The notes under the pieces were generated by a model. The model was not told where the DNA came from, ran no database searches, and was given only the letters and a program-made list of their open reading frames with translations. 64,000 nt of DNA from Burkholderiales bacterium (lineage in GTDB: Bacteria > Pseudomonadota > Gammaproteobacteria > Burkholderiales > SG8-41), in contig JAIEPF010000003.1 in the NCBI GenBank assembly GCA_019749945.1, positions 62,001-126,000 of the forward strand, read 5' to 3'. Positions 6,758 to 15,567 of the stretch are shown here, one piece after another; within the stretch, counting starts at the first letter, position 1, and each line of letters opens with the position of its first letter. A program made the translations under genes and the position numbers.

Positions 6758-8584
6758 TCACATTTGCTGCCGGGACGGCTCCGCCGCCCGCAGCGTGAAA
6801 TAAAAAGTCGCGCCACCCTCCAGCACCGCTTCGGCCCAGACCCGGCCGCCGTGGCGGGCAATGATGCGCCGGACATTGGCCAGTCCGATGCCCGTGCCCT
6901 CGAACTGATCGGCGCGATGCAGACGCTGAAACACCCCGAACAGTTTGTCGGCGTACTGCATGTCAAAACCAACACCGTTGTCACGAACAAACAGTATCAA
7001 GCGGCCCTCCTCTTCGCCCCGGCAGCCGATCTCGATCAGTGCCGGATCGCGGGCACGGGTATATTTCACCGCATTGCCGATCAGGTTGGCAAATACCTGC
7101 TTGAGCATGGCCGGATCGCCGCGCACCACCGGCAGCGGCGCCGGGCTCCAGACGATGTTGCGCTGCCGAGTATCCGGCGCCATGGCCTGAATGGTTTCCT
7201 GCACCAGCGTATCGAGCGCCACACTGCTCTCAATGAGTTCCACCCGCCCCATGCGCGAGAACGCCAGCAGATCGTCGATGAGCTGGCCCATTTTGCGGCT
7301 GGCGTCGGTTACAACCCGCAGATATCTTTGTTCTTCAGCCGTCAGCCTGCCCGCGGTTTCCCCGGCCAGCAATTCAATATAGCCGTCGATATGGCGCAAG
7401 GGCATGCGCAGGTCATGGGACACCGAATAGGAAAACGACTCCAGCTCCTTGTTGATGGCTTCCAGCTGCGCGGTGCGCTCCGTGACCCGGCGCTCGAGAT
7501 CGCTGTTCAACTGCTCGATCACCTTGCGCTGCTCCTGCATCAGGCCGAATTCGTGATCAAGGGCCGCCATCAGTCCGCCGATTTCCCCGCGCGGATAGGG
7601 TGCGCCGATGCGCGCGCCGAAGTCGCCGCCGCTGAAGCGGGAGACCGCCGCGTTGATGCGCGCAATCTGGCGACGGATGCCCAGTTCGGACAGCGTCCAG
7701 GCCCCGGCAAACACCAGCAGCAGCACAGCCGCCAGGGCCGTCAGCGACTCGGCCAGATTGCGGTTGGCCGCCGCGAGCAGATCGGCGCGGGCTACGCCGA
7801 CCAGCACGCGCACGCCGGCGTCCGGAAATTCCGGCAGCGTGCTGACCGCCCAGATCCGCGGCACGCCGCCGATGAGAATGTTTTCCTGCACCTCCTCACC
7901 CCGGCTGTTCAGTGCAAAACGGGCCAGCGGCGTATCGGCGATGGTGGTGCCGCGCAGTTTCCCGCCATCGGGGTTCCACGACAGGATCATGCCCTTGCTG
8001 TCCATCAACGCAATCACCGTACCGGCGAACGGCAGGGTTTTCGCGAGGGACTGCATGAATTCCTCGAGGTTCAGCGAAGCCAGCAGTACAAAACGCGGCT
8101 CACCGGTTTCGCGCCGCACCGCATAAGCCACCTGCAGTACTGCGATGCCGGTCAGCCGTCCGAACGCCGGCTCGACGGCCAGCGGCGTATCCGGTTTCAT
8201 CACCGTCTGGAAGTAACGGCGGTCGGTCAGATTCAGCTTGCGGCCGGTGCGCAGCGAATCACAGAACAGGCTGCCGTCCGGTTCGATCGTCAGTATCCCC
8301 GTGTACTGCGGATGTTCCTTCAGCACTTCATGCAGGAAAGTGGAGCATGCGGCCTTGTCCGGCCTGTCAAAATCGCGCGCCCTGGACAAACCGTAATGCA
8401 GCTGCGCGGTGCCGCGGACCATGTCCCGCAGTTCCAGCGCGACACGTCCGGCTTCGGCGCTCAAGCGGTGCGCCGCCTCGGCAACCTCGGCATCACGCCG
8501 CTCCACGAAGTGGAATACGCTCACCAGCGCCGGAATCAGCGTGGCGAACAAAATCAGCAGCAATAACTGGGCGCGGATGCTCAC
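6758..8584 (-). CDS. Sensor histidine kinase with periplasmic dCache domain
   Basis: A 608-aa inner-membrane kinase. A first membrane helix (about residues 5-23) and a second (about 280-300) enclose a periplasmic double Cache domain, which binds small ligands in other proteins. A HAMP-like linker and coiled coil (about 305-385) lead to the H-box SYSVSHDLRMPLRHIDGY with phosphoacceptor His390, then the ATPase domain with N-box FANLIGNAVKYTR, DNGVGFD and GTGIGLANVRRI. The H-box is of the bacteriophytochrome-like class. It ends next to the receiver-only regulator, its likely partner. The Cache region is similar in style to that of the diguanylate cyclase at 58908-60557. The ligand is unknown. 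Confidence 0.93.
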   Translation of the reverse strand: MSIRAQLLLLILFATLIPALVSVFHFVERRDAEVAEAAHRLSAEAGRVALELRDMVRGTAQLHYGLSRARDFDRPDKAACSTFLHEVLKEHPQYTGILTIEPDGSLFCDSLRTGRKLNLTDRRYFQTVMKPDTPLAVEPAFGRLTGIAVLQVAYAVRRETGEPRFVLLASLNLEEFMQSLAKTLPFAGTVIALMDSKGMILSWNPDGGKLRGTTIADTPLARFALNSRGEEVQENILIGGVPRIWAVSTLPEFPDAGVRVLVGVARADLLAAANRNLAESLTALAAVLLLVFAGAWTLSELGIRRQIARINAAVSRFSGGDFGARIGAPYPRGEIGGLMAALDHEFGLMQEQRKVIEQLNSDLERRVTERTAQLEAINKELESFSYSVSHDLRMPLRHIDGYIELLAGETAGRLTAEEQRYLRVVTDASRKMGQLIDDLLAFSRMGRVELIESSVALDTLVQETIQAMAPDTRQRNIVWSPAPLPVVRGDPAMLKQVFANLIGNAVKYTRARDPALIEIGCRGEEEGRLILFVRDNGVGFDMQYADKLFGVFQRLHRADQFEGTGIGLANVRRIIARHGGRVWAEAVLEGGATFYFTLRAAEPSRQQM

Positions 8585-8709
8585 AGACCCAGCCTACTGG
8601 AAAAAGCGGCGCCGGGGAAACGCATGTGCGACACCGGCCGCCATGGCAACGGCATCAACATGTGGACACGGCCCTTGTCGGAAGCCGTGAAAATCTGCGA
8701 AAACGCTGT

Positions 8710-9027
8710 TCAGCGTTTGGCGGGATTCAAGGTGCCGCGGTTGTAATCCTTGTCACCGGGCATGATGCAGCGGCCAATGCCGAACATGCAGCCCTGCGCC
8801 GCCTGCGGGCGCAGCTGGTTCTCCGGATACTGGTCGGCGACTGCTTTGGCTGCGGCGGCTTTCTTGCCATCGACATATTCCCAGCGGCCGTTCGGGTGCA
8901 GACGCACTTTTTCGCCGGATGCGGTCGTCGCCTCGATCAATTCCTGCGCGACAGCCACCGGCGGCAGCGCAACTGTCGCAAACATCCCGACAACAAGGCA
9001 TATCCTGATATTACGTTTAAGCGTCAT
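8710..9027 (-). CDS. Small secreted protein with a HPNGRWEY motif
   Basis: A 105-aa protein with a signal peptide (MTLKRNIRICLVVGMFATVALPPVAVA, cleavage likely after VAVA) and a short mature domain containing EKVRLHPNGRWEYVDGKK, a motif shared by small periplasmic proteins of unknown function that carry one or more such repeats. A C-terminal pair of cysteines (GCMFGIGRC) could form a disulfide. I chose the methionine at 9027 because it begins the signal peptide; a longer frame would run into alaS. It sits 19 bp downstream of alaS on the same strand and may be cotranscribed. No function can be assigned. Confidence 0.7.
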   Translation of the reverse strand: MTLKRNIRICLVVGMFATVALPPVAVAQELIEATTASGEKVRLHPNGRWEYVDGKKAAAAKAVADQYPENQLRPQAAQGCMFGIGRCIMPGDKDYNRGTLNPAKR

Positions 9028-9046
9028 TGCGGAATCTTCCGATTGT

Positions 9047-11662
9047 TTACAGGCGCTGCTCGACCCAGGCGCGTACGGACTGCAGCGCTTGCGGCAGTTT
9101 CGCGGGATCGCTGCCGCCGGCCTGCGCCATGTCGGCCCGGCCGCCGCCCTTGCCGCCGACCTGCAGCGCGACATGATTGACCAGTTCGCCGGCTTTCACC
9201 TTTGCGGTGAGATCGGCGGTGACGCCGGCGATCAGCGTTACTTTCCCGCCCTCCACGGCCGCCAGCACGATGGCCGCGCTTTTCAGCTTGTCCTTCAGCT
9301 TGTCCATGGACTCGCGCAGCGCTTTGGAATCGGCGCCGTCCATCGCGGCAGCGAGTACCTTGATGCCCTTGACGTCGACCGCCTGCGTCGCGAGATCATC
9401 TCCCTGGCTGGAAGCCAGCTTCGACTTCAAGCGCGCCAGCTCCTTTTCCAGGTTGCGTACGTTGTCGATGATCTGGGTGATCTTCTGCCCGACTTCCTGC
9501 GGCGAGGTGCGCAGCGCAGCCGCAGCGCCGGCGAGTTTCTGCTCCTGCGCCTGCACATAAGCCAGTGCACGGTCGCCGGTGGTGGCCTCGATGCGGCGGA
9601 TGCCGGCGGCAACACCGCCTTCGGACAACACCTTGAAAAAACCGATGTCGCCGGTGCGTTTGACATGGGTGCCGCCGCAGAGCTCGCGCGAAGTACCGAT
9701 ATCGAGCACCCGCACCTCGTCACCGTATTTCTCGCCGAACAGCGCCATCGCACCGTGTTTCACCGCATCATCGAATTTCATGATGCGCGCGGCAGTCGAC
9801 GCATTGGCGAGGATTTCGGCATTGACCATGGCCTCGACCTGCCGCATTTCGTCCTCACTCATCGGTGAGTGGTGCGAAAAATCGAAACGGGTCTTGTCGG
9901 CATCAACCAGCGAGCCCTTCTGCTGCACATGCGGGCCCAGCACTTCGCGCAGCGCCTTGTGCATCAGGTGGGTCGCCGAATGGTTGCGCATGGTGCGCGC
10001 ACGGCGCACCGCATCGACCCGCGCCGCCAGCCGGTCGCCGACGGCCAGCGCGCCGGTTTCCAGCCTGCCGTGATGACCGAACACATCGGCCTGGATTTTC
10101 AGCGTATCGGCGACGGCAAAGGTGCCGCCGTCCGCCACCAGTTCGCCGGCGTCCCCCGCCTGGCCGCCCGATTCCGCGTAAAACGGCGTGCGGTCGAGCA
10201 CCACCACTGCGGCCTCACCCGCGGCGATCGACGGCACTGCGCTGCCGTCGCGGTAAATCGCGATGACTTCGGCATCATCCAGCACCAGCGTGTCGTAACC
10301 GTGGAATTCGGTCTTCGCCCCCTGATAGTCGACCGAAGCACCCATCTGGAACCTGGACGCGGCGCGCGCGCGTTCACGCTGCTGGTCCATCGCCGCCTCG
10401 AAACCGGCGTAATCCACGCGCACATTACGTTCGCGCGCGATGTCGGCGGTCAGGTCCACCGGGAAACCATAGGTGTCATAAAGCTGGAACACGGTTTCGC
10501 CGTCGAGCATCTTGTCTTCGCGGGTCAGCGCGCCTTCGAGCACCTTCATGCCGTTTTCGAGGGTCTCGGCAAAACGTTCCTCTTCCTGTTTCAGCACCTG
10601 CATCACCCGGTCCTGCGCCTTGACCAGTTCGGGATAGGCGGCACCCATCACTTTCGCCAGATCGGCGACAACCTTGTGGAAAAACGGTTTGGTCTGACCC
10701 AGCTTGTAGCCGTGGCGGATGGCGCGGCGGATGATCCGGCGCAGCACATAACCGCGGCCTTCGTTGCCGGGAATCACGCCGTCAACGATCAGGAAGGAAC
10801 AGGCACGGATATGGTCTGCAATCACCTTCAGTGAATTGTTGTTCAGGTCCTTGGCGTTTGTTTCGCGGGCGGCGGCCTTGATCAGCGCCTGGAACAGATC
10901 GATGTCGTAGTTGGAATGCACGCCCTGCAGCACCGCGGCGATGCGCTCCAGACCCATGCCGGTATCGACCGAGGGCTTGGGCAGCGGGTTCAGCACATAG
11001 TCGTCGCCGCTTTTCTGCCGATCAAACTGCATGAACACCAGGTTCCAGATTTCGATATAACGGTCGCCGTCGGCATCCTTCGATCCGGGCGGGCCGCCTT
11101 CAACATCGGCGCCGTGGTCATAAAAAATTTCACTGCAGGGGCCGCAGGGGCCCGTGTCGGCCATCTGCCAGAAATTGTCGGAGCCGCCGCCCGGCTTGTC
11201 GCCGATGCGTACGATGCGCTCTTTCGGCACGCCAATGTCTTTCGCCCAGATGTCATAAGCCTCGTCATCGGTCTGGTAGACCGTCACCCAGAGTTTGTCC
11301 CTGGGCAGCCCGTAGACCGAGGTCAGCAGCTCCCATGCATAATGGATGGCGTCGCGCTTGAAATAATCGCCGAAGGAGAAATTGCCCAGCATCTCGAAAA
11401 ACGTGTGGTGACGGGCGGTGTAACCGACGTTTTCGAGGTCGTTGTGTTTGCCCCCCGCGCGCAGGCTGCGCTGCGAAGTCGTCGCGCGTTTGTAGGAACG
11501 GGTTTCCTGGCCGAGAAACACGTCCTTGAACTGCACCATGCCGGAATTGGTGAACAGCAGCGTCGGATCGTTGCCGGGAACCAGCGGGCTGGAGGGCACG
11601 ATGGTGTGCCCCTTGGATTCGAAGTAGTGGAGAAACTTGTCGCGGATTTCTGCGGATTTCAT
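9047..11662 (-). CDS. alaS: Alanine-tRNA ligase
   Basis: An 871-aa cytoplasmic enzyme that charges tRNA-Ala. All parts are visible: the class II aminoacylation domain (from [14 protein letters not shown] through [11 protein letters not shown]), the tRNA-recognition region, the editing domain with zinc ligands in [16 protein letters not shown] (HxxxH) and [14 protein letters not shown], and the C-terminal C-Ala domain ending in [15 protein letters not shown]. Length is that of normal bacterial AlaS (about 875 aa). It lies downstream of recA-recX and a small membrane-protein gene on the same strand, an arrangement common in proteobacteria. No abnormality is seen. Confidence 0.98.
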   Translation of the reverse strand: MKSAEIRDKFLHYFESKGHTIVPSSPLVPGNDPTLLFTNSGMVQFKDVFLGQETRSYKRATTSQRSLRAGGKHNDLENVGYTARHHTFFEMLGNFSFGDYFKRDAIHYAWELLTSVYGLPRDKLWVTVYQTDDEAYDIWAKDIGVPKERIVRIGDKPGGGSDNFWQMADTGPCGPCSEIFYDHGADVEGGPPGSKDADGDRYIEIWNLVFMQFDRQKSGDDYVLNPLPKPSVDTGMGLERIAAVLQGVHSNYDIDLFQALIKAAARETNAKDLNNNSLKVIADHIRACSFLIVDGVIPGNEGRGYVLRRIIRRAIRHGYKLGQTKPFFHKVVADLAKVMGAAYPELVKAQDRVMQVLKQEEERFAETLENGMKVLEGALTREDKMLDGETVFQLYDTYGFPVDLTADIARERNVRVDYAGFEAAMDQQRERARAASRFQMGASVDYQGAKTEFHGYDTLVLDDAEVIAIYRDGSAVPSIAAGEAAVVVLDRTPFYAESGGQAGDAGELVADGGTFAVADTLKIQADVFGHHGRLETGALAVGDRLAARVDAVRRARTMRNHSATHLMHKALREVLGPHVQQKGSLVDADKTRFDFSHHSPMSEDEMRQVEAMVNAEILANASTAARIMKFDDAVKHGAMALFGEKYGDEVRVLDIGTSRELCGGTHVKRTGDIGFFKVLSEGGVAAGIRRIEATTGDRALAYVQAQEQKLAGAAAALRTSPQEVGQKITQIIDNVRNLEKELARLKSKLASSQGDDLATQAVDVKGIKVLAAAMDGADSKALRESMDKLKDKLKSAAIVLAAVEGGKVTLIAGVTADLTAKVKAGELVNHVALQVGGKGGGRADMAQAGGSDPAKLPQALQSVRAWVEQRL

Positions 11663-11782
11663 GCGGATGCGCCGGTGGGTTTACGTAAGGCGCAGATTTT
11701 AAACCAGTTTTACTGCTGCAGCCGCACTGCAGCAGCCCGCACCGCAACCATTACGGTCCGGCGGTCTGTCGTTCAGCGTGGT

Positions 11783-12001
11783 TCAGCGTGCGCTGAGGCG
11801 CGCCATGCGCTCTACCCAGCGCTGCTCCGCAGCGTCCTGTGCGTTAGCCATTTGTACTGTTGCGGAAACAGCGACATGCGCCGGTGCCGCGACCACTTCC
11901 TGAATCGCAAAAAATCCGGATGACAGCAGATCGCAGGCAGCAATGACCACCGCCGTCCAGAATACGATCAAGTCCTTGTTTTTAAACATTTCTTTTGCCA
12001 T
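11783..12001 (-). CDS. Small membrane protein of unknown function
   Basis: A 72-aa protein between recX and alaS. It starts MAKEMFKNKDLIVFW and has one hydrophobic segment at about residues 11-36, then a short hydrophilic tail (QDAAEQRWVERMARLSAR). A good GGGAGA ribosome site precedes the ATG at 12001, which supports translation. It resembles no family I recognise. The tail end of its gene is near a short direct repeat, GTTCAGCGTG twice at 11772-11791. The intergenic stretch to alaS is about 120 bp and could hold an alaS promoter. Confidence 0.6.
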   Translation of the reverse strand: MAKEMFKNKDLIVFWTAVVIAACDLLSSGFFAIQEVVAAPAHVAVSATVQMANAQDAAEQRWVERMARLSAR

Positions 12002-12026
12002 ATCATTCTCCCGCTTTTACATCGAC

Positions 12027-12503
12027 TCACTCGTCCGCAGCGTCCTTCGCCAAACTGCGCAATAACTTGGTGATGACTTCACTGCTGAATCCGCGCCCCA
12101 GTAAAAACCGCGCCTGTTTCGCCCGCTCTGCAGCACCCGCGGGCAAAGTCTTGAATTTCCTGCGCCACACGGCGCGCGCTGCCTCCAGTTCACCATCCTG
12201 CAGTGCCGCGAGCGTGGTGCTGACCACCTCGGCATCCACACCCTTGGCTTCCAGATCGCGGCGGATACGCGCCATGCCGTATCGACTGCGCCGCGCATGC
12301 ACCATCTGCTCTGCCGCGCGCTGTTCCGACAACCAGCCGCGCTGCGTAAAGTCATCCAGGACCTGGGCGATTTCGGCTGCCGACTCAGCGTGCGGCGCGA
12401 GCTTTAGCGTCAACTCGTGACGGGTATACTCGCGCCGCGCCAAGTGCCTAAGTGCGCGTGCCCGGAGACTACTGGGTTCCTTGCGATCTGCCGCCGGCAT
12501 CAT
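12027..12503 (-). CDS. recX: Regulatory protein RecX
   Basis: A 158-aa RecX protein, which binds RecA filaments and limits their activity. The family's repeated three-helix units are visible: ALRHLARREYTRHELTLKL at the start, then WLSEQRAAEQMVHARRSRYGMARIRRDLEAKGV, and a final FLLGRGFSSEVITKLL. Length is within the family range of about 150-160 aa. It lies 26 bp downstream of recA on the same strand, so it is probably transcribed from the LexA-controlled recA promoter by read-through. Tandem ATG codons occur at 12503 and 12500; either could be the start. Confidence 0.93.
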   Translation of the reverse strand: MMPAADRKEPSSLRARALRHLARREYTRHELTLKLAPHAESAAEIAQVLDDFTQRGWLSEQRAAEQMVHARRSRYGMARIRRDLEAKGVDAEVVSTTLAALQDGELEAARAVWRRKFKTLPAGAAERAKQARFLLGRGFSSEVITKLLRSLAKDAADE

Positions 12504-12529
12504 GCGTCAGCCGGTTCGCTGCCGCCGGC

Positions 12530-13612
12530 TTACTGCCCGGCAGCTTTTTTCCGCGCGGCCGGATCCGATTCCACCACTTCCAGCGGCGGCTTTTTGACTT
12601 CGCCGGTCACCGCCGGACCGCCGGAGACACCGACGGCAGCGCGGATGCGCGCTTCGATCTCGTTGGCCATTTTCGGATTTTCCTTCAGGTATTCGCGGGT
12701 GTTGTCCTTGCCCTGACCGATGCGGTCCTTGCCGTAGGAATACCAGGCGCCGGATTTCTCGATGATGTTGTGGATCACGCCGAGTTCGATGATCTCGCCT
12801 TCGCGCGAAATGCCTTCGCCGTAAAGGATGTCGAATTCAGCCTGGCGGAACGGCGGCGCCACCTTGTTTTTGACGATCTTGGCGCGGGTCTCGGAACCGA
12901 TGACCTCTTCGCCCTTCTTGATCGAACCGATGCGGCGGATGTCGATACGCACCGAGGCGTAGAACTTCAGCGCATTGCCGCCGGTAGTGGTTTCGGGATT
13001 GCCGAACATCACGCCGATCTTCATGCGGATCTGGTTGATGAAAATCACCAGCGTGTTCGAACGTTTGATGTTGGCGGTGAGTTTGCGCAACGCCTGCGAC
13101 ATCAACCGCGCCTGCAGACCCATCTGCGGCTCACCCATTTCGCCTTCGATCTCGGCGCGCGGCACCAGCGCGGCCACCGAGTCGATCACCACGACGTCGA
13201 CCGAACCCGAACGCACCAGCATGTCGGCGATTTCCAGCGCCTGCTCGCCGTTGTCCGGCTGGGAGATGATCAGTTCATCGACCTTGACGCCCAGCTTGCC
13301 GGCGTATTGCGGGTCGAGCGCGTGTTCGGCGTCGATGAAGGCCGCCGAACCGCCGAGCTTCTGCATTTGCGCGATCACCGACAGCGTCAGCGTGGTTTTG
13401 CCCGAGGATTCCGGACCGTAGATTTCAACCACCCGGCCGCGCGGCAGGCCGCCGATTCCGAGCCCGATGTCGAGGCCCAGCGAACCCGTCGATACCGCCT
13501 GGATGTCGCGTGCAATGTCGGCCTCGCCCATGCGCATGACCGAGCCTTTGCCGAATTGTTTTTCGATTTGCGACAGTGCCGCCGCGAGTGCCTTGCTTTT
13601 GTTTTCGTCCAT
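12530..13612 (-). CDS. recA: Recombinase RecA
   Basis: A 360-aa RecA, the strand-exchange and SOS-activating ATPase. The start [23 protein letters not shown] is standard, followed by Walker A GPESSGKT (about residues 67-74), Walker [11 protein letters not shown], the L1 loop region [17 protein letters not shown], and the L2 loop region [19 protein letters not shown]. The C-terminus is Lys/Ala/Pro-rich ([23 protein letters not shown]), as in many betaproteobacteria, and slightly longer than in E. coli. It is preceded by a perfect SOS box at 13729-13744 and followed by recX. Nothing unusual is seen in the coding region. Confidence 0.99.
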   Translation of the reverse strand: MDENKSKALAAALSQIEKQFGKGSVMRMGEADIARDIQAVSTGSLGLDIGLGIGGLPRGRVVEIYGPESSGKTTLTLSVIAQMQKLGGSAAFIDAEHALDPQYAGKLGVKVDELIISQPDNGEQALEIADMLVRSGSVDVVVIDSVAALVPRAEIEGEMGEPQMGLQARLMSQALRKLTANIKRSNTLVIFINQIRMKIGVMFGNPETTTGGNALKFYASVRIDIRRIGSIKKGEEVIGSETRAKIVKNKVAPPFRQAEFDILYGEGISREGEIIELGVIHNIIEKSGAWYSYGKDRIGQGKDNTREYLKENPKMANEIEARIRAAVGVSGGPAVTGEVKKPPLEVVESDPAARKKAAGQ

Positions 13613-13703
13613 GGTGCCCTCTCAGTTCTTGTTCCGGTTCGGTCATGCAGTTCTGCCCAGAACCGCACTTGATGGTGCTGCTTTTTGCTCAGGTGATGGC
13701 CGC

Positions 13704-13709
13704 ATTATA
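13704..13709 (-). promoter_or_regulatory. Predicted recA promoter -10 element
   Basis: On the minus strand this reads TATAAT, a perfect sigma-70 -10 hexamer, about 90 bp before the recA start codon. A matching -35 at normal spacing falls inside the LexA box, so repressor binding should block RNA polymerase. The -35 itself is weak, as expected for a regulated promoter. Transcription start was not measured. Confidence 0.6.
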
Positions 13710-13726
13710 CATAAATTTTTGCAAAA

Positions 13727-13746
13727 AGCTGTTTATTTATACAGTA
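13727..13746 (-). promoter_or_regulatory. LexA (SOS) box upstream of recA
   Basis: The core is CTGT, eight A/T bases, ACAG (13729-13744), a perfect match to the CTGT-N8-ACAG SOS consensus, with an A/T-only spacer. It lies about 20 bp upstream of the TATAAT element on the recA strand. This implies classical LexA repression of recA and probably recX. Confidence 0.88.
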
Positions 13747-13791
13747 GTGTGTAAATCACCAGATAAAATACAAAATAATCAATAAAAACAA

Positions 13792-14304
13792 TTACTTATT
13801 TATGTCCGACAATACTGCTGGCAACAAACCCAGCACCCCCGTCAGCGCAAATTCCACCGCTCCGCGACGCACCATTTCGCGGTCGCCCGGGAAGTGTTTC
13901 GTCGCACTTTTCGGCTCGCCGTTTTTGACACCCCAGGCAAAACATACGGTCCCCACCGGCTTCTCCGCGGTACCGCCCGAGGGTCCCGCCGTGCCGCTCA
14001 CCGCCACCGCAATCTGCGCATGGCTGTTGGCCAAGGCGCCGCTCACCATCTCGCGCACCGTTTGCTCCGACACCGCGCCGTGCGTACCCAGGGTGGCCTG
14101 GCTCACGCCGAGCATTTCGCGCTTGGAAATATAGGTGTAAGTCACAAAACCGCGTTCGAACCACTGCGAACTGCCGGGCACCGCCGTCACCGCCTGCGCC
14201 ACCCAGCCGCCCGTGCACGATTCCGCCGTCGCCAGCATCAGGCCCTGGGCCTTCAGGGCCACCCCCACCTGTGTCGCCAGTTCAATGAGTTTCTTGTCCG
14301 GCAT
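13792..14304 (-). CDS. pncC: Nicotinamide-nucleotide amidohydrolase PncC (CinA C-terminal domain)
   Basis: A 170-aa stand-alone CinA C-terminal domain, which deamidates nicotinamide mononucleotide to nicotinate mononucleotide in the NAD-salvage cycle. The catalytic Ser motif AESCTGGW (Ser about residue 29), a GFVTYTYISKREMLGV stretch, and the glycine-rich VSGTAGPSGGTAEKPVGTV are present. The N-terminal molybdopterin-binding-like domain of full-length CinA is absent, as usual for PncC. It sits between pgpA and recA on the same strand. An AT-rich motif covers its stop codon and the gap toward recA. Confidence 0.93.
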   Translation of the reverse strand: MPDKKLIELATQVGVALKAQGLMLATAESCTGGWVAQAVTAVPGSSQWFERGFVTYTYISKREMLGVSQATLGTHGAVSEQTVREMVSGALANSHAQIAVAVSGTAGPSGGTAEKPVGTVCFAWGVKNGEPKSATKHFPGDREMVRRGAVEFALTGVLGLLPAVLSDINK

Positions 14305-14316
14305 TATCTCCTCCGA

Positions 14317-14811
14317 TCAGGCCATCAAGGCATAAGCCGCTGCCAGCACCAGCAGGGTATAAGCCGCGGCAATCAGGTCATCCCACATCACGCCGAAACC
14401 GTTTTTCAGCGTGCGGTCATAGTAACGAATGGGCGGCGGTTTGAAGATGTCAAACAAACGAAACACCACAAAGGCAAAAGCCTGCCAGTAAGCGCCCACC
14501 GGCACAAAAAACAGCACCAGCAGAAAAGCCACCACCTCGTCCCACACCATGCCGCCGTGGTCCGCCGCACCCAGCGCACGGCCAGTCACCGCGCAGGCCC
14601 AGGCGCCGAGCCAGAACAGCGCGAGGATCACCATCAGGAAGGACCACGCATCCAGACGCGGCTGCAGGGCATGGAACAGCGGTATCGCCAGCAATGTGCC
14701 GAAAGTACCCGGCGCAAACGGGATCAAACCGATGCCGCCAGCAAAGGCGATGAAATGCGCCGGATGGCGATAGACAAAGCGCAGATCAGGGTGGACGGCG
14801 GATTCAGACAT
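14317..14811 (-). CDS. pgpA: Phosphatidylglycerophosphatase A
   Basis: A 164-aa inner-membrane PgpA, which removes the phosphate from phosphatidylglycerophosphate to make phosphatidylglycerol. Key features are the N-terminal GGIGLIPFAPGTFGTLLAIP, the acidic motif GMVWDEVVAF, and DIFKPPPIRYYDRTLKNGFGVMWDDLIAA near the end, plus hydrophobic membrane segments. I start at the ATG 14811; a TTG at 14826 would overlap the upstream toxin gene and has no better site. In most betaproteobacteria pgpA directly follows thiL; here about 3.7 kb of accessory DNA separates them, so pgpA may now be transcribed with the upstream vapBC genes. Confidence 0.93.
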   Translation of the reverse strand: MSESAVHPDLRFVYRHPAHFIAFAGGIGLIPFAPGTFGTLLAIPLFHALQPRLDAWSFLMVILALFWLGAWACAVTGRALGAADHGGMVWDEVVAFLLVLFFVPVGAYWQAFAFVVFRLFDIFKPPPIRYYDRTLKNGFGVMWDDLIAAAYTLLVLAAAYALMA

Positions 14812-14822
14812 GGACGCGCCGC

Positions 14823-15242
14823 TCAAGCCTGCCAGGGATCGACCACCGGAACCTTCAGATCGCGGAAATGCCGCACATTGCGCGTCGCCAGCGTGGCGCG
14901 ACGTGCCAGCGCGATGCCGGCAATCTGGGTATCACGCACATCCACCGGACGACCCAGTTTCTGTCGCGCCGCCGCCAGGACTGCTGCCGCTGCGGCCGCG
15001 GCGCTGTCGAAATTCAGCACACGGTTCTCCAGATCGTCTTCCAGCAGGCGGTCAAACGCGGACTCCAGCGTCTGGCGCCGGCGCCCCTTCGGCAACAGGT
15101 TCAAACCGAAGCGCGCTTCAAACAGGGTCACGCTGGTAATCCAGATCGACTCCGGCGGCTGGCGGTCCAGCCAGTCGATGACCGTGGCGTCAGGCACCGT
15201 ACGCATCAGCGCCGACAGCACATTGGTATCGAGAATGATCAC
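14823..15242 (-). CDS. vapC: VapC/FitB-type PIN-domain ribonuclease toxin
   Basis: A 139-aa PIN-domain protein, the likely toxin of a type II toxin-antitoxin pair. Active-site acids are visible: Asp5 in MIILDTNVLS, Glu42 in TLFEARFGL and Asp104 in VDVRDTQIAG, followed by LATRNVRHFRDL, the fourth conserved region. PIN toxins of this kind cleave RNA such as initiator tRNA. The start is a GTG at 15242 overlapping the antitoxin stop by 4 bp (GTGA), a sign of translational coupling. The stop lies 11 bp before pgpA. The pair stands at the pgpA edge of an accessory insert. Confidence 0.92.
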   Translation of the reverse strand: MIILDTNVLSALMRTVPDATVIDWLDRQPPESIWITSVTLFEARFGLNLLPKGRRRQTLESAFDRLLEDDLENRVLNFDSAAAAAAAVLAAARQKLGRPVDVRDTQIAGIALARRATLATRNVRHFRDLKVPVVDPWQA

Positions 15243-15487
15243 CGGGCGAAATCGGCGGCCAGCGCAGCATTGCCGCGCAACTCGGGCAAATCAGCGGCAA
15301 GGCCGGTTTTGCTGAAGCGCGCCGCGATGCGTGAGCCGAGCTTCGGTTGCGCACGATTGGATTCCTTCGCCGCGTTGCGCAGGATCTGGCGCACCTCCTC
15401 CTCCATGCTGCGCCCGTGGCGCTCGGCACGGCGCTTCAGCCGGGCCTTGACCTCATCCTCAAGATGGCGGACTACGAACTGGGCCAT
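15239..15487 (-). CDS. vapB: VapB/FitA-type ribbon-helix-helix antitoxin
   Basis: An 82-aa antitoxin. The N-terminal MAQFVVRHLEDEVKARLKRRAERHGRSMEEEVRQILR is an Arc/MetJ ribbon-helix-helix DNA-binding fold of the FitA type, and the C-terminal half (PELRGNAALAADFAR) would wrap the toxin. The ATG at 15487 has an AGGAG ribosome site 7 bp upstream; a TTG at 15493 is less likely. A perfect 14-bp palindrome just upstream (15515-15528) is the probable autoregulatory operator. The gene overlaps vapC by 4 bp. Confidence 0.9.
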   Translation of the reverse strand: MAQFVVRHLEDEVKARLKRRAERHGRSMEEEVRQILRNAAKESNRAQPKLGSRIAARFSKTGLAADLPELRGNAALAADFAR

Positions 15488-15514
15488 GATCAAACTCCTG
15501 ATTGAAGCCTGTTA

Positions 15515-15528
15515 GATATCATGATATC
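15515..15528. promoter_or_regulatory. Candidate VapB operator palindrome
   Basis: GATATCATGATATC is a perfect 14-bp palindrome located 27 bp upstream of the antitoxin start codon. Ribbon-helix-helix antitoxins of this type repress their own promoter through such sites. Assignment as operator is inference from position and symmetry. Confidence 0.6.
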
Positions 15529-15567
15529 AATCAACCATCGGGCGGACAAGGCATGCGGCGTTCGCAT

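Noticed and set aside
6764..8566. 600-codon + strand frame opposite the histidine kinase
   Set aside because: The kinase has all its catalytic boxes; the antisense frame has none and is composition-driven.
12452..13672. 406-codon + strand frame opposite recA
   Set aside because: recA is certain; the antisense product is Asp/His/Arg-rich shadow sequence.
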